Origin: Methanobacterium_C sp963845285 | GTDB lineage: Archaea; Methanobacteriota; Methanobacteria; Methanobacteriales; Methanobacteriaceae | Direction of reading: 5' to 3' | NCBI GenBank assembly: GCA_963845285.1 | Contig: CAWJRO010000018.1 | Coordinates: 124,001-188,000, forward strand | Length of the DNA stretch: 64,000 nucleotides | In this document: positions 17,351 to 26,812 of the stretch, in pieces | How the letters are laid out: each line of letters starts with the position of its first letter | Numbering within the stretch: the stretch's first letter is position 1 | Made by a program: the position numbers and the translations under genes | The notes under the pieces: model-generated | The model's input: the letters and a program-made list of their open reading frames with translations, nothing else | Told to the model about the DNA's origin: nothing | Databases searched by the model: none

Positions 17351-18562
17351 ATGAAATATGTGGTAGTTATAGGGGATGGAATGGCAGATTATCCCCTTGA
17401 AGAACTTGGAGGTAAAACACCTCTTCAAATGGCAGAAACTCCAAACATGGATCGTATAGCATTTAATGGTGTCAATGGAATGCTTAAAACAGTGCCCCAA
17501 GATATGGTGCCGGGATCTGATGTTGCAAACCTTTCAGTTTTAGGTTACAACCCTGAAGAATGTTATACAGGTAGAGGTCCTCTGGAAGCTGCAAGTATTG
17601 GGGCAAATTTAGATAATGGTAATGTTGCATTTAGATGTAATTTCATAACAGAAAGAGACAACTTACTTGCAGATTTCACTGCGGGCCATATAAGCACTGA
17701 AGAGGGATCAGAACTTATAGAAGCCCTGAACCAGAAATTTTACAGTTTCGGAAAATTTTATCTTGGTACGAGTTACAGGAACCTGTTTGTCTTTAACAAT
17801 GAAAAGTCTGCAGAACTGAGATCCACACCTCCCCATGATGTTGTTGGAGACCCATTTAGGGACAACTTGTTAATCCCTTTGGAAGATGAGAACGCCAAAA
17901 TTTTGAATGGAATAATGCAGGATTCGAAGGATGTACTTGAGAATCACGCAGTTAATAAAAGAAGACTTGAAGCTGGTAAGAATCCTGCAAACATGATATG
18001 GCTCTGGGGTCAGGGTGTGAAGCCAAAAATGCCACAATTTTCAGAAAGATATGGTCTTAAAGGTGCTACAATTACAGGTGTGGACCTTATAAAAGGTATA
18101 GGAATGTACCTTGGCCTCACAAATATACATGTTCCTGGAGCTACAGGGTATTACGATACAGATTACTGTGGAAAGGCAAAATATGCACTTGATGCACTTC
18201 AAGATCATGATCTGGTCTTTGTTCATGTTGAGGCGCCTGATGAAGCTGGTCATGCAGGTGATTTGAATGAGAAAATAAAGGCTATGGAACGAATTGACTC
18301 AAGAATCCTTGGAAAATTTCTCGAAGATCTTCCATCTTTTGGAGATTATGCAATTGCAATACTCCCTGATCACCCAACACCAGTGCACGTGAAAACTCAC
18401 ACTCGAGACCCTATTCCTTATGCAATGTGTTCCACAAAAGGTGTTTCTGATAATGTGGAGAAATATGATGAATTGTCAGCAAAAACAGGTTCTCAGGGAG
18501 TTATGGAAGGCTACAAATTCATGAGACATTTTATAGATTATGCAAAATCTAAAAAGTCTTAA
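17351..18562 (+). CDS. apgM: ApgM-type phosphoglycerate mutase / possible homoserine kinase
   Basis: A 403-residue member of the alkaline phosphatase superfamily. It has metal ligands in VIGDGMAD, the nucleophile region GSDVANLSVLG and a C-terminal DHPTPVHVKTHTRDP with conserved histidines. Archaeal ApgM interconverts 2- and 3-phosphoglycerate independent of bisphosphoglycerate. Some ApgM-like genes next to threonine genes were proposed to be homoserine kinases, and this one directly follows hom. Both readings remain open; no thrB is visible in the window. Confidence 0.8.
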   Translation: MKYVVVIGDGMADYPLEELGGKTPLQMAETPNMDRIAFNGVNGMLKTVPQDMVPGSDVANLSVLGYNPEECYTGRGPLEAASIGANLDNGNVAFRCNFITERDNLLADFTAGHISTEEGSELIEALNQKFYSFGKFYLGTSYRNLFVFNNEKSAELRSTPPHDVVGDPFRDNLLIPLEDENAKILNGIMQDSKDVLENHAVNKRRLEAGKNPANMIWLWGQGVKPKMPQFSERYGLKGATITGVDLIKGIGMYLGLTNIHVPGATGYYDTDYCGKAKYALDALQDHDLVFVHVEAPDEAGHAGDLNEKIKAMERIDSRILGKFLEDLPSFGDYAIAILPDHPTPVHVKTHTRDPIPYAMCSTKGVSDNVEKYDELSAKTGSQGVMEGYKFMRHFIDYAKSKKS

Positions 18563-18873
18563 ATAATTTTAATTTTTTAATTTGTTTAGTTGATTTATTT
18601 AAATGTTTTTTTAGGAGTTTCAATATTTTTTATTTGCCATTTTTTTTAGGAATTTTAATATTTTTTATTTTTTAATATTTTTTAAGGAGTTATTTTTTGT
18701 TTATTTATTTTTAAATTGATTAAATCAGTTTTCAAACTATTTGAATCTATATTTTTGTATTATGATAAATTTTATTAATAATAATGCTAATAATATAATA
18801 AGCATTTTGTTCGTTTGTCTAAAACATTTATCTAAAATTTTAGTGAAAATATTTTGATGGAGGCCGGTGAAAC
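18563..18873. other. T-rich spacer
   Basis: This 311-bp spacer after apgM holds several T-runs and repeated TTTTTTTAGGA-TTT-AATATTTTTTA phrases (about 18606-18690), plausible terminators. The promoter of murT must be near 18770-18830. No ORF is seen. Confidence 0.5.
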
Positions 18874-20247
18874 TTGGCTTTACGTTCATCGATTTTAATA
18901 GGTAAATTGACAGGGGTTGCTTTGAGGACAGTTGGTATGGGAGCTACAGCACTTCCTGGAAAGGTTGCACTTAAAATTAATCCTGATCTCTTGAGGGTTT
19001 TAGATTCTCGATGCGAAAAAAAGGTTATTGTGACAGGTACAAATGGTAAAACAACCACTAATAATTTAATATATCATATTTTAACTGATAAATATAAAAA
19101 TGTACTCTCAAATCTCAAGGGAGCCAACATGCCCCAGGGGGTTGCAAGTGCATTTATTAACAATACCAAAAATAAATATGATTGGGGTGTTTTTGAAGTA
19201 GATGAAGGCTCCTTCAATGAAGTTGTCAGGTACATTAAACCGGATTATATAATACTTACCAATTTTTTCAGGGATCAGTTAGATAGGTACGGAGAAATAG
19301 AACACACATCCCAAATAGTTTATGATGCCATTAAACCTCTGAATTCAACTTTGATCCTCAACGCTGATGATCCATCTGTTGTGAAATTCAAAGAACTTGG
19401 CAAAAAAAATGTTTATTATGGTGTCAGCAAGAATAATTTTAGTAATGACTATCAAATGATAGTTGAAACACGTTTTTGCCCATCATGTATGGATCGCCTT
19501 GAATATAAATATCTAAACTACGGACACCTCGGCAAATACCATTGCAAAAATTGTGATTTTCAGAATCCTTCATACGATTATGAGGTATCATCAATAAAAC
19601 AGGGAAATGATGAATACTATTTTGACGTTGTTGTAGATGATAAGAAGATTGAAGATCTGCGTTTTGGGTATGAAGGTATTTATAATGCTTATAACTGCTG
19701 TGCAGCCCTAGCATTCTGTCTGGAAATAGGTATGGATATGGGGATGGTCACAGAAAGAATAAAGAACTTTGAATACCATCTTGGAAGGATGGAAAACTTT
19801 GAGTTCCCAGACAAAACAGTGAAACTTATACTTTCTAAAAATCCCATAGGATTGACCGAAGTTTTAAAGGTCATATCCAATGATGAGAAACAAAAATCAG
19901 TTCTTTTTATTCTTAACGATAACCCTGCAGATGGTAAAGATATTTCATGGATATGGGATGCTGATGTGGGAAAATTAGGGGATATAAAGAATTTGGATTC
20001 CATTTACTGCTCTGGAATAAGGGCTGAAGACATTGCACTCAGGATCAAGTATGCTGATGTCTCCTCAAAACTTGTTAAAATAGTTAAAAGAGTAAAAAGG
20101 GAAGCTGGAATAGAAAATGCCATCTCCAACGTTTTGAAGGAAAAAGTAGATGTTGTTTACATTCTTCCAACTTATACTGCAGTTTTCAAGACAAGAGACA
20201 TCTTATTAAAATATCTCAAAACTTCAAAAAGTTCTGCAAATGGTTAA
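18874..20247 (+). CDS. murT: MurT-type Mur ligase
   Basis: A 457-residue Mur-ligase superfamily protein with ATP loop GTNGKTTTNN (about 53-62), the FEVDEGSF motif and, inserted in the central domain, a zinc ribbon CPSC...CKNC (about residues 203-227), which is diagnostic of MurT. In Gram-positive bacteria MurT with GatD amidates the glutamate of lipid II. A pseudomurein methanogen has a different stem peptide, so the substrate here is an inference. It starts with TTG at 18874 behind GGAGG. Its partner gatD follows but is separated by a mobile element. Confidence 0.82.
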   Translation: MALRSSILIGKLTGVALRTVGMGATALPGKVALKINPDLLRVLDSRCEKKVIVTGTNGKTTTNNLIYHILTDKYKNVLSNLKGANMPQGVASAFINNTKNKYDWGVFEVDEGSFNEVVRYIKPDYIILTNFFRDQLDRYGEIEHTSQIVYDAIKPLNSTLILNADDPSVVKFKELGKKNVYYGVSKNNFSNDYQMIVETRFCPSCMDRLEYKYLNYGHLGKYHCKNCDFQNPSYDYEVSSIKQGNDEYYFDVVVDDKKIEDLRFGYEGIYNAYNCCAALAFCLEIGMDMGMVTERIKNFEYHLGRMENFEFPDKTVKLILSKNPIGLTEVLKVISNDEKQKSVLFILNDNPADGKDISWIWDADVGKLGDIKNLDSIYCSGIRAEDIALRIKYADVSSKLVKIVKRVKREAGIENAISNVLKEKVDVVYILPTYTAVFKTRDILLKYLKTSKSSANG

Positions 20248-20335
20248 TCAATGGATTTGAACTTATTAAATGTAAAAACTGAGAGTAACTGTTTGGAGTC
20301 TAAAATTTAAGAAAATTATAAAATGAGAAATTATG

Positions 20336-20442
20336 GAGGCTGTCTCATAGTTCAAAATCTGCAAAAAAATAAGAACATATATGGCTTTAAATTCAAAAAT
20401 AAGCAAAATTCTACATGTGAAAGTTAATCATAAGACACCCTC
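20336..20442 (+). mobile_element. MITE-A copy 2
   Basis: A 107-bp element with ends GAGGCTGTCTCATAG / CATAAGACACCCTC. It sits in the spacer between murT and gatD, so it may interrupt an operon. Confidence 0.85.
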
Positions 20443-20524
20443 AGGATAAAAAAAGTACCTGTTGAATGATGAGGAGCGGTATAATATGGAATTAGATAAG
20501 GGTAGGGAAATAGATCGAGGTAAT

Positions 20525-21247
20525 ATGAAACTTAAAATTTTTCACCTGTACTCTGACCTTTTAAACCTTTATGGGGACATAGGCAATATAATATGCCTGA
20601 AACAGAGGTGTGAATGGAGGGGAATAAATGTTGAAATAGTTGATTTTACCCTCAATCAGGAAAAGGATCTAAAAAAGGGTGATATATTTTTCATGGGCGG
20701 AGGATCAGATAGAGGGCAAAAAATCGTTTATTCCCATTTTTTAAAGTATAAAAAGGATGTGGATACACTTATTGAAGAAGGAAATGTTTTTTTGGCAATA
20801 TGTGGAGGATACCAGCTTCTGGGCAAAAATTACACTGATGCTAAAGGCAATAAAATCCCTGGACTCGGAGTATTTGATTATTATACTGAAAGTGAAGAGG
20901 GTAGGCTCATTGGAAATATAATAATTAATAATCAGCTTGGTTTGAGTCCCAAAACTCTCGTTGGTTTTGAAAATCACGGCGGCAGAACTTACCATGAGTA
21001 TCAACCCCTGGGGATTGTTAAGATGGGTCAGGGCAACAACGGAAAGGACGGTTATGAAGGAATGGTTTATAAAAATTGTGTAGGAACTTATCTTCACGGG
21101 CCTTTACTTCCAAAAAATCCTCATCTGGCAGATTACCTTATTTTAAAAGCTCTGAAAAATAAGTACGACATCAGTAAATTACCGAAACTTAACGATGAAC
21201 TGGAATATATAGCACATAAAAGAGTTAAAGAGCTTTACTGCAAATAA
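20525..21247 (+). CDS. gatD: GatD-type glutamine amidotransferase
   Basis: A class I (triad) glutaminase that should feed ammonia to MurT. The nucleophile is in AICGGYQLLG (about C93) and the histidine in YLHGPLLPKNP (about H190). Relatives usually start MKLxIxHLYPDLLNLYGD, which matches an ATG at 20525, giving 240 aa. In-frame upstream starts at 20486 (ATG) and 20462 (TTG) would add 13-21 charged residues, and one of them may be used because the 20486 ATG has GGAG upstream. Confidence 0.82.
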   Translation: MKLKIFHLYSDLLNLYGDIGNIICLKQRCEWRGINVEIVDFTLNQEKDLKKGDIFFMGGGSDRGQKIVYSHFLKYKKDVDTLIEEGNVFLAICGGYQLLGKNYTDAKGNKIPGLGVFDYYTESEEGRLIGNIIINNQLGLSPKTLVGFENHGGRTYHEYQPLGIVKMGQGNNGKDGYEGMVYKNCVGTYLHGPLLPKNPHLADYLILKALKNKYDISKLPKLNDELEYIAHKRVKELYCK

Positions 21248-21675
21248 GATTTTTTATATCTACAATTTACAATTCAAAGTTTTTACAATTCAAATTTGTA
21301 ATTTTTGCAAAATTAAGAATAAATTCTATTTAAAATATTGAAAACACATTTAAAGAATTTAATGACCTTTTAAAGAGTTTACACATACCAATCACTTATT
21401 TTGTTAGTGTTAATGAAATCTAAATTCATTTTTCTATTTATGTATCATTACCATTTATCAATATTTATTTAAAGCTTGGACTCATAATTAGATAGTAAAA
21501 AGTTTAATGGTATCATTGATATGAAATTGGTGATAAATCAGCGAGTTGAATATTTTTAGCTATTTTCAGTATAAAATTACATTGCATTCGGTTAACACAT
21601 TTAATATAACTATAAACTAAATTTCAATTATAATTATAAAATAAGCTGTAGAATGCTTTGGAGGAGAGGATTAAT
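21248..21675. other. gatD-pyrG spacer
   Basis: A stretch of 428 bp with no ORF and no mobile-element copy. A GAT/ATC-rich segment (21508-21542, with TATCATTGATAT and GGTGATAAATC) could form a weak hairpin. The pyrG promoter is probably in the TA-rich stretch 21598-21640. Confidence 0.45.
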
Positions 21676-23277
21676 CTGTCAAAATATATAGTGGTTACTG
21701 GCGGTGTTGTAAGTTCAATAGGAAAAGGAATATCATCATCATCAATTGGGAGGATATTAAGGTCTTATGGTGTGGATGTTACTGCAATAAAAATTGATCC
21801 GTACCTGAACTGGGATTCAGGAACCCTCAATCCTTATCAACATGGAGAGGTGTTTGTAACAGAAGATGGTATGGAAACTGATCTGGATTTAGGTCATTAT
21901 GAACGATTTTTAGATGTTAATTTATCTGGAGAATCCAACATAACAACAGGAAAAGTTTACAACACTGTTATCAATAAGGAAAGAAAAGGAGATTATTTGG
22001 GTTCATGTGTGCAGATAATTCCCCATATTACAGATGAGATAAAGTCAATGATCAGGAAGATCTCAAAGAAAACCCAGGCAGAAGTTGTTATGGTTGAAGT
22101 TGGAGGAACAGTAGGGGACATAGAAAGCCAGCCATTTTTAGAGGCACTACGTCAACTTCGTAACGAGGAAGGTCAAGATAATGTAATGTTTGTCCATGTG
22201 ACCTATGTACCTTACCTTCGGGCTGCAGGAGAGTTTAAGACCAAACCGACGCAGCACAGTACTAAGGAACTTCGAAGTACAGGTATAAGTCCGGATATGA
22301 TTATTTGCAGGTCCGAACTCCCGATAGACAGCCACATTAAAGAGAAGATAGCACACTTTTGTGATGTTGAGGAGAAAGCTGTTATAAATGCACCGGATGC
22401 GCATTCAATCTATGAAGTACCTCTGATTTTGAACAGTGAAAATGTGGGAGAATACATATTAAATAGATTAAAAATGGAGTCCCGAAAACCTGATTTATAT
22501 GAATGGAGCAGAATAGTTGATGCTTTAAAAATAGATGATTTTAAGGTTACTGTTGGAATAGTTGGGAAATATGTTGAACTTGAAGATGCTTACATAAGCA
22601 TTAGGGAAGCTTTAAAACATGCTGCAGCTAATCAGGGAGTTAAAGTTGATATTGAATGGATAAAAGCTGAAGAATCTCTAAACATTGATAGAATCAAAGA
22701 ATTTAATGCGCTGCTGATACCTGGAGGATTTGGTGAAAGGGGAATTTCAGGAAAGCTTGAGGCTGTTAAATATTCGATAGAGAATAAGATTCCTCTTTTT
22801 GGAATATGTCTTGGAATGCAGTGTATGGTAATCGAATTTGCAAGGATGAATGGCTTTGAAGGTGCAAACAGTACAGAATTTGATGAAAACGCAAAAAATC
22901 CAGTTATACACATTATGAAAGAGCAGAAGTATATAGAGAACATGGGTGGAACCATGAGACTCGGTGCATATCCATGCAAACTTAAAGAAGGAACAATTGC
23001 ACATGATGCATACAAGGAAGATGCTGTTAGTGAGCGTCACAGGCACAGATTTGAATTTAACAATGATTACAGGCAAATATTGGAAGATAAAGGTTTAACT
23101 ATCTCAGGGAAATCCCCAGATGATCTTCTTGTTGAAATAGTTGAACTTGAGAACCATCCCTGGTTTTTAGGATGCCAATTCCATCCTGAGTTCAAATCAA
23201 GACCTAATAATGCCCATCCCCTATTTGTGTCATTTATAAAGGCAGCAATTGAAAATAAAAAGAAAAAAGATGTATAA
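21676..23277 (+). CDS. pyrG: CTP synthase
   Basis: Makes CTP from UTP, ATP and glutamine. The synthetase domain starts SKYIVVTGGVVSSIGKG, and the glutaminase domain has the nucleophile in PLFGICLGMQ and the His/Glu pair in FHPEFKS. Orthologues begin Met-Ser-Lys-Tyr, but the codon before SKY is CTG at 21676, positioned 6 bases after GGAGGAGAGG. An in-frame TTG at 21658 would put the ribosome site inside the gene. I therefore favour a rare CTG start (533 aa), with TTG as the alternative. Confidence 0.9.
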   Translation: MSKYIVVTGGVVSSIGKGISSSSIGRILRSYGVDVTAIKIDPYLNWDSGTLNPYQHGEVFVTEDGMETDLDLGHYERFLDVNLSGESNITTGKVYNTVINKERKGDYLGSCVQIIPHITDEIKSMIRKISKKTQAEVVMVEVGGTVGDIESQPFLEALRQLRNEEGQDNVMFVHVTYVPYLRAAGEFKTKPTQHSTKELRSTGISPDMIICRSELPIDSHIKEKIAHFCDVEEKAVINAPDAHSIYEVPLILNSENVGEYILNRLKMESRKPDLYEWSRIVDALKIDDFKVTVGIVGKYVELEDAYISIREALKHAAANQGVKVDIEWIKAEESLNIDRIKEFNALLIPGGFGERGISGKLEAVKYSIENKIPLFGICLGMQCMVIEFARMNGFEGANSTEFDENAKNPVIHIMKEQKYIENMGGTMRLGAYPCKLKEGTIAHDAYKEDAVSERHRHRFEFNNDYRQILEDKGLTISGKSPDDLLVEIVELENHPWFLGCQFHPEFKSRPNNAHPLFVSFIKAAIENKKKKDV

Positions 23278-23654
23278 ATTGATACATTTTTTTTGGAATC
23301 CTTTTTTTTTAGTTCAGAACCCTTTTTATTCCAAAACCCTTAAGTTTTTATTAATTTTAAATAATATTAATCTCTAACTTTTAAATAATTCTTTCAAAAA
23401 ACCTTTAACTAACTTTTTATTTTTTAATTATCTCTTTTTAAGTATCTGTGTCCTTTTTAATTTTTATTTTAATATTTCGTGGGTATCATAAACAATAGAA
23501 TTGATCGAAAAGAATATACTCCAAAAAATAACAAATTAACAGAAAAGATTAAAAAAGAAGATATTAAACAGTTAATGAGTTACGATTATTCAAAATTGAA
23601 TCAATATTGACAGTAGTAACGATCAATGACAATAATAAAATAACATTAATAAAA
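23278..23654. other. pyrG downstream spacer
   Basis: T-tracts at 23287-23294 and 23302-23310, immediately after the pyrG stop, look like archaeal terminators. The rest is AT-rich without an ORF, up to a mobile element starting at 23655. Confidence 0.55.
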
Positions 23655-23759
23655 GAGGCTGTCTCATAGTTCAAAATCTGCAAAAAAATAAGATTAAATA
23701 GAGCTTTAAATTCAAATAATGAAAATTATATAAATAACAAATAATCCTGAGACAGCTTC
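23655..23759 (+). mobile_element. MITE-A copy 3 with TAAAA target duplication
   Basis: A 105-bp copy flanked by TAAAA on both sides (23650-23654 and 23760-23764). Its right end lies only 15 bases before the next start codon and contains a TATA-like ATTATATAAATAA (23726-23738), so it may supply that gene's promoter. Confidence 0.88.
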
Positions 23760-23774
23760 TAAAAATTTAAAAAA

Positions 23775-24959
23775 ATGATAACCATGATAGTAAACATACC
23801 CCTGATCTGTGCAATTATAGCGATTTTAGCATGTTTTTATGCAAGTTACTCCGATATGAAAGATGGAATTATTAAAAATAAACTTACATTTCCTTTGATC
23901 GTCATTGGAATAGTTTTAAATGGGATTTATGCTTTTATGATAGGTAGCCCCATGTTCATTGTTATGACTTTAATATATACTGCAATAATATTTGTTCTTG
24001 GTTACGTTTTCTGGAAGTTTGGAGCATGGGCTGGAGGGGATGTGAAACTTTTCACAGCTTTAGCTGCTCTATTACCGTTTCCTGTAACTTTTTTTAATTA
24101 TGCAATTTTAAACGAGCAATTTCCAGTTGTTGCAACTTATCCTTTTCCATTAACACTGATATTGAACAGTATACTCTCAATTTTCCCATTTCTTTTGCTA
24201 TTTGTGTTTTATGTGGCAGTGAAGACCAAACCACACCTTGTAGGTGAACTGTTCTCCCCAATAAAACAATATAAAAAGAATTTTGTTTTAGCATTAGTTT
24301 TAACATCTGCAGTTACCATAACATACAAATTAATTCAATTGCTAAATATCCATGTGTTACAGTACCAACTTGTGATAATTTCTCTTGTATCACTTTATAT
24401 CCTGTCAATGGTTATTTCAAAGCTGCCAAACAAGATAAAAGGAGTTATAGTATCCGTTGTAACAGTTTTTGCACTTTATGAGAACTTTAAGATTACAGTA
24501 ATTGGTATATTATTTTTGATGATATCCATAACTGTTATTGAGATCATCAAAAAACTTCTTACAACTGTAAGTAGAGAGGCACTTCAGGATGATTATAAAA
24601 TAATTGACCTTAAAGAAGGGATGATACCAGCGTATAATTTCTATGAAAAGGATGATAAAGTTTATGCGGATAATAAAAGCTTTTTCAGCAGATTTAAGGA
24701 AGCAATGAAAACAGGGGATATCACTGGACTTACAGTGCCAAAGGGTAAACTTTTAATAAGTAAAATGGCAGCGGGTCTTACAGATAAGGATATTGAACTT
24801 TTAGGGGATTTACTCAACAATGGCAAAATAAAAGACAAGTTCCGTGTAAAAAAGGGAGTTCCATTTGCTCCATCAATATTAATAGGTCTTTTAATTTCTC
24901 TCTTCATAGGAGATTTGGTTTTCATAGTTGAGAAAATTTTATACAGCATTATGTACTAA
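23775..24959 (+). CDS. Archaeal prepilin peptidase (EppA-like, A24 family)
   Basis: A polytopic membrane aspartyl protease that removes class III signal peptides from pilins. The two catalytic aspartates are in YSDMKDGIIKNKLT (first cytoplasmic loop) and GAWAGGDVKLFTALAALLP, the GxGD-type motif. It is 394 residues, longer than FlaK/PibD, with extra transmembrane segments and a soluble stretch before a last membrane helix (about 370-390). That size fits the EppA group that serves Q-x-S-x-E-Y pilins, and such a pilin gene follows directly. Confidence 0.82.
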   Translation: MITMIVNIPLICAIIAILACFYASYSDMKDGIIKNKLTFPLIVIGIVLNGIYAFMIGSPMFIVMTLIYTAIIFVLGYVFWKFGAWAGGDVKLFTALAALLPFPVTFFNYAILNEQFPVVATYPFPLTLILNSILSIFPFLLLFVFYVAVKTKPHLVGELFSPIKQYKKNFVLALVLTSAVTITYKLIQLLNIHVLQYQLVIISLVSLYILSMVISKLPNKIKGVIVSVVTVFALYENFKITVIGILFLMISITVIEIIKKLLTTVSREALQDDYKIIDLKEGMIPAYNFYEKDDKVYADNKSFFSRFKEAMKTGDITGLTVPKGKLLISKMAAGLTDKDIELLGDLLNNGKIKDKFRVKKGVPFAPSILIGLLISLFIGDLVFIVEKILYSIMY

Positions 24960-25008
24960 ACTATTAAATAAATAAGGTTTATATTATCATAAATGAATAG
25001 GATAAGAT

Positions 25009-25500
25009 GTGAAGAAGATGGATGTTAAAGGACAAGTATCTGTGGAATATTTACTGGTAATTCTGGTAATTCTTGTAATATTTGGATCTATATCAATACC
25101 TTTAGTTCAAAATTCAATAAGTTCAAGCATGGGTATTTCTCAGGTTTCAGATGCTAAAACAGCAGTTAGTAGCATTGCAAATGCAGTGAATGTTGTTTAT
25201 GCCAATGGTCCGGGTGCAAAAAGGACCGTGAGTGTTTATATTCCTGAAGATGTTAGTCTAGTTAATTTTGCAGATACTACCACAAATAATTCTTTTTTAG
25301 GAATGAATATAATATATCACAATGGAACAGTTAATGGAACTGATACCACCGCATCGAAGAATGTAAACCAATCAGTAAATTACAATAATTTTAATACTCC
25401 CTTAACTTTAACTAAAGGACAGCACAACATTCAGGTTTCTTGGCCAATAAGTGATACTGGTAGCGTTAGTCCAACAATAAGCATTACAGTTGTTTCTTAG
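25009..25500 (+). CDS. Class III signal peptide pilin
   Basis: A 163-residue pilin-like protein. The short charged leader MKKMDVKG precedes QVSVEYLLVI, the processing site with its glutamate (+4/+5), and a hydrophobic helix (about 13-33) that would form the filament core. The remainder is beta-rich, with many N-x-S/T sites for glycosylation. The A24 peptidase 50 bp upstream should process it. The N-terminus resembles the pilins at 30817 and 35699. Confidence 0.82.
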   Translation: MKKMDVKGQVSVEYLLVILVILVIFGSISIPLVQNSISSSMGISQVSDAKTAVSSIANAVNVVYANGPGAKRTVSVYIPEDVSLVNFADTTTNNSFLGMNIIYHNGTVNGTDTTASKNVNQSVNYNNFNTPLTLTKGQHNIQVSWPISDTGSVSPTISITVVS

Positions 25501-25573
25501 ATATAGTTTATTTAATCATTCAACAATTATAGTGATAATCTGTTAATAATAATCACATACAGGAAGATTCAAA

Positions 25574-26503
25574 ATGGGTATATTTAACAAATTAGGTGAT
25601 GTAGTCCTAAAAATTTTATCTTTAATTGGAATGCTGATACTTGCAATACCAAAAATTCCAGAAAAGATTAGAAATATTAATACTGATAATATTAAGGATG
25701 ATCTTAAGGATAAAATTGACACTGAGAACCTTAAGGGGAACATATCAAAAATAAGAGAAGAATCCGGTGTTGAGGACAAGATCTCCAAATTAACTCATAA
25801 AACACCTGAAGAATCAGAAGAACCTCTTGAAATACCTGAAGACATAGCAAAATTAAGCAAAGAGATGGAAGGTTCTGAATCTGATGTTATTTTCATATCC
25901 AGTAATTTCAGCCCGGAAGAAAAGGAAAAAACCATATTTCACCTTCAAATATTATCTGCAGCTTTCCTTGTCCTTTCCATAATTTATATATTTAATTTCA
26001 TATCCATACCCATTTATATTGTACTGGGAGCTTTAATTGCAGGATACATAATCTATGTTTTATTTAAAAGGGTTAAACTAATGTACAGCCAGGATTTCAA
26101 TGCTTACAGAGACTTTTTTTTAATGTACCTTGCAGTTGGAATAATACTTGTTCTTGTAAGTAACAACCCCAACTTTGTAATGGCTTTTTCATTCGACTTT
26201 TTCCCATCACTAACTATACTGCTCTTTGCAGTAATTGCAGTCGTTGCGGTATTCCTAATATTCCGTATTCGGTACTACAGGAATTACACCTATGGAAAGG
26301 TTGTGGAATCAGGAAAAAATACTGCATATGTGAAGGTAGAGTATGATATTCGTTCAAATGTTAAACCTGATATTTACATAGTTGAAAACAGTTACGGTGC
26401 AGTAGAAGGGGACACTGTAAAACTTAAACTGGAAGAGAAGTTTATGAGTATGAGTGGAAATAAACCAGTCAGCATAATAGAAAAGGTTGGAAAGATGTTT
26501 TAG
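25574..26503 (+). CDS. DUF2101-like membrane protein
   Basis: A 309-residue protein with an N-terminal hydrophobic helix (ILSLIGMLILAIPKIP), a charged helical region (about 30-120) rich in Lys/Glu/Asp, four transmembrane segments (about 130-240) and a C-terminal cytoplasmic beta domain ending with VSIIEKVGKMF. It resembles methanogen DUF2101 proteins. Position after the prepilin peptidase and pilin suggests a role in pilus assembly, but this is inference. Confidence 0.6.
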   Translation: MGIFNKLGDVVLKILSLIGMLILAIPKIPEKIRNINTDNIKDDLKDKIDTENLKGNISKIREESGVEDKISKLTHKTPEESEEPLEIPEDIAKLSKEMEGSESDVIFISSNFSPEEKEKTIFHLQILSAAFLVLSIIYIFNFISIPIYIVLGALIAGYIIYVLFKRVKLMYSQDFNAYRDFFLMYLAVGIILVLVSNNPNFVMAFSFDFFPSLTILLFAVIAVVAVFLIFRIRYYRNYTYGKVVESGKNTAYVKVEYDIRSNVKPDIYIVENSYGAVEGDTVKLKLEEKFMSMSGNKPVSIIEKVGKMF

Positions 26504-26812
26504 AAATAAAATTTGGGATAATACCCTCATTTTTATTATTTTATTTAATATTTTAAATTGAGATATGATTTTGAATATAAATTAAAAACTTCTTCTTTTT
26601 AATCATTTACAATGCTGTTCCTTTGTCCAGAATTTGCAAAAAAATAAGGATAAATAAAGCTTTAAATTCAAAAATAAGCAAAATTATATATGTTAAAATT
26701 AATTATTAGACATCCTCTTTAAAAATAATAAATCCTTTAAAAATTCTTTTATTTGCAAATTTAAAGACCTTAATAATTAATATATACCACAAATTCCATA
26801 TATCTGATTTGT
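26504..26812. other. Spacer with decayed MITE and a TATA box
   Basis: This spacer of 309 bp holds the degenerate MITE-A copy at 26612-26717 and, close to the next gene, TTAATATATACC (26777-26788), a TATA box. Its spacing predicts a nearly leaderless transcript for the gene starting at 26813. Confidence 0.55.
26612..26717 (+). mobile_element. MITE-A copy 4 (degenerate)
   Basis: The internal sequence (GAATTTGCAAAAAAATAAGG...AAAGCTTTAAATTC) is clearly of the family, but the left end is altered to GCTGTTCCTTTGTCC, while the right end keeps TTAGACATCCTC. This is an old or damaged copy. Confidence 0.7.
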
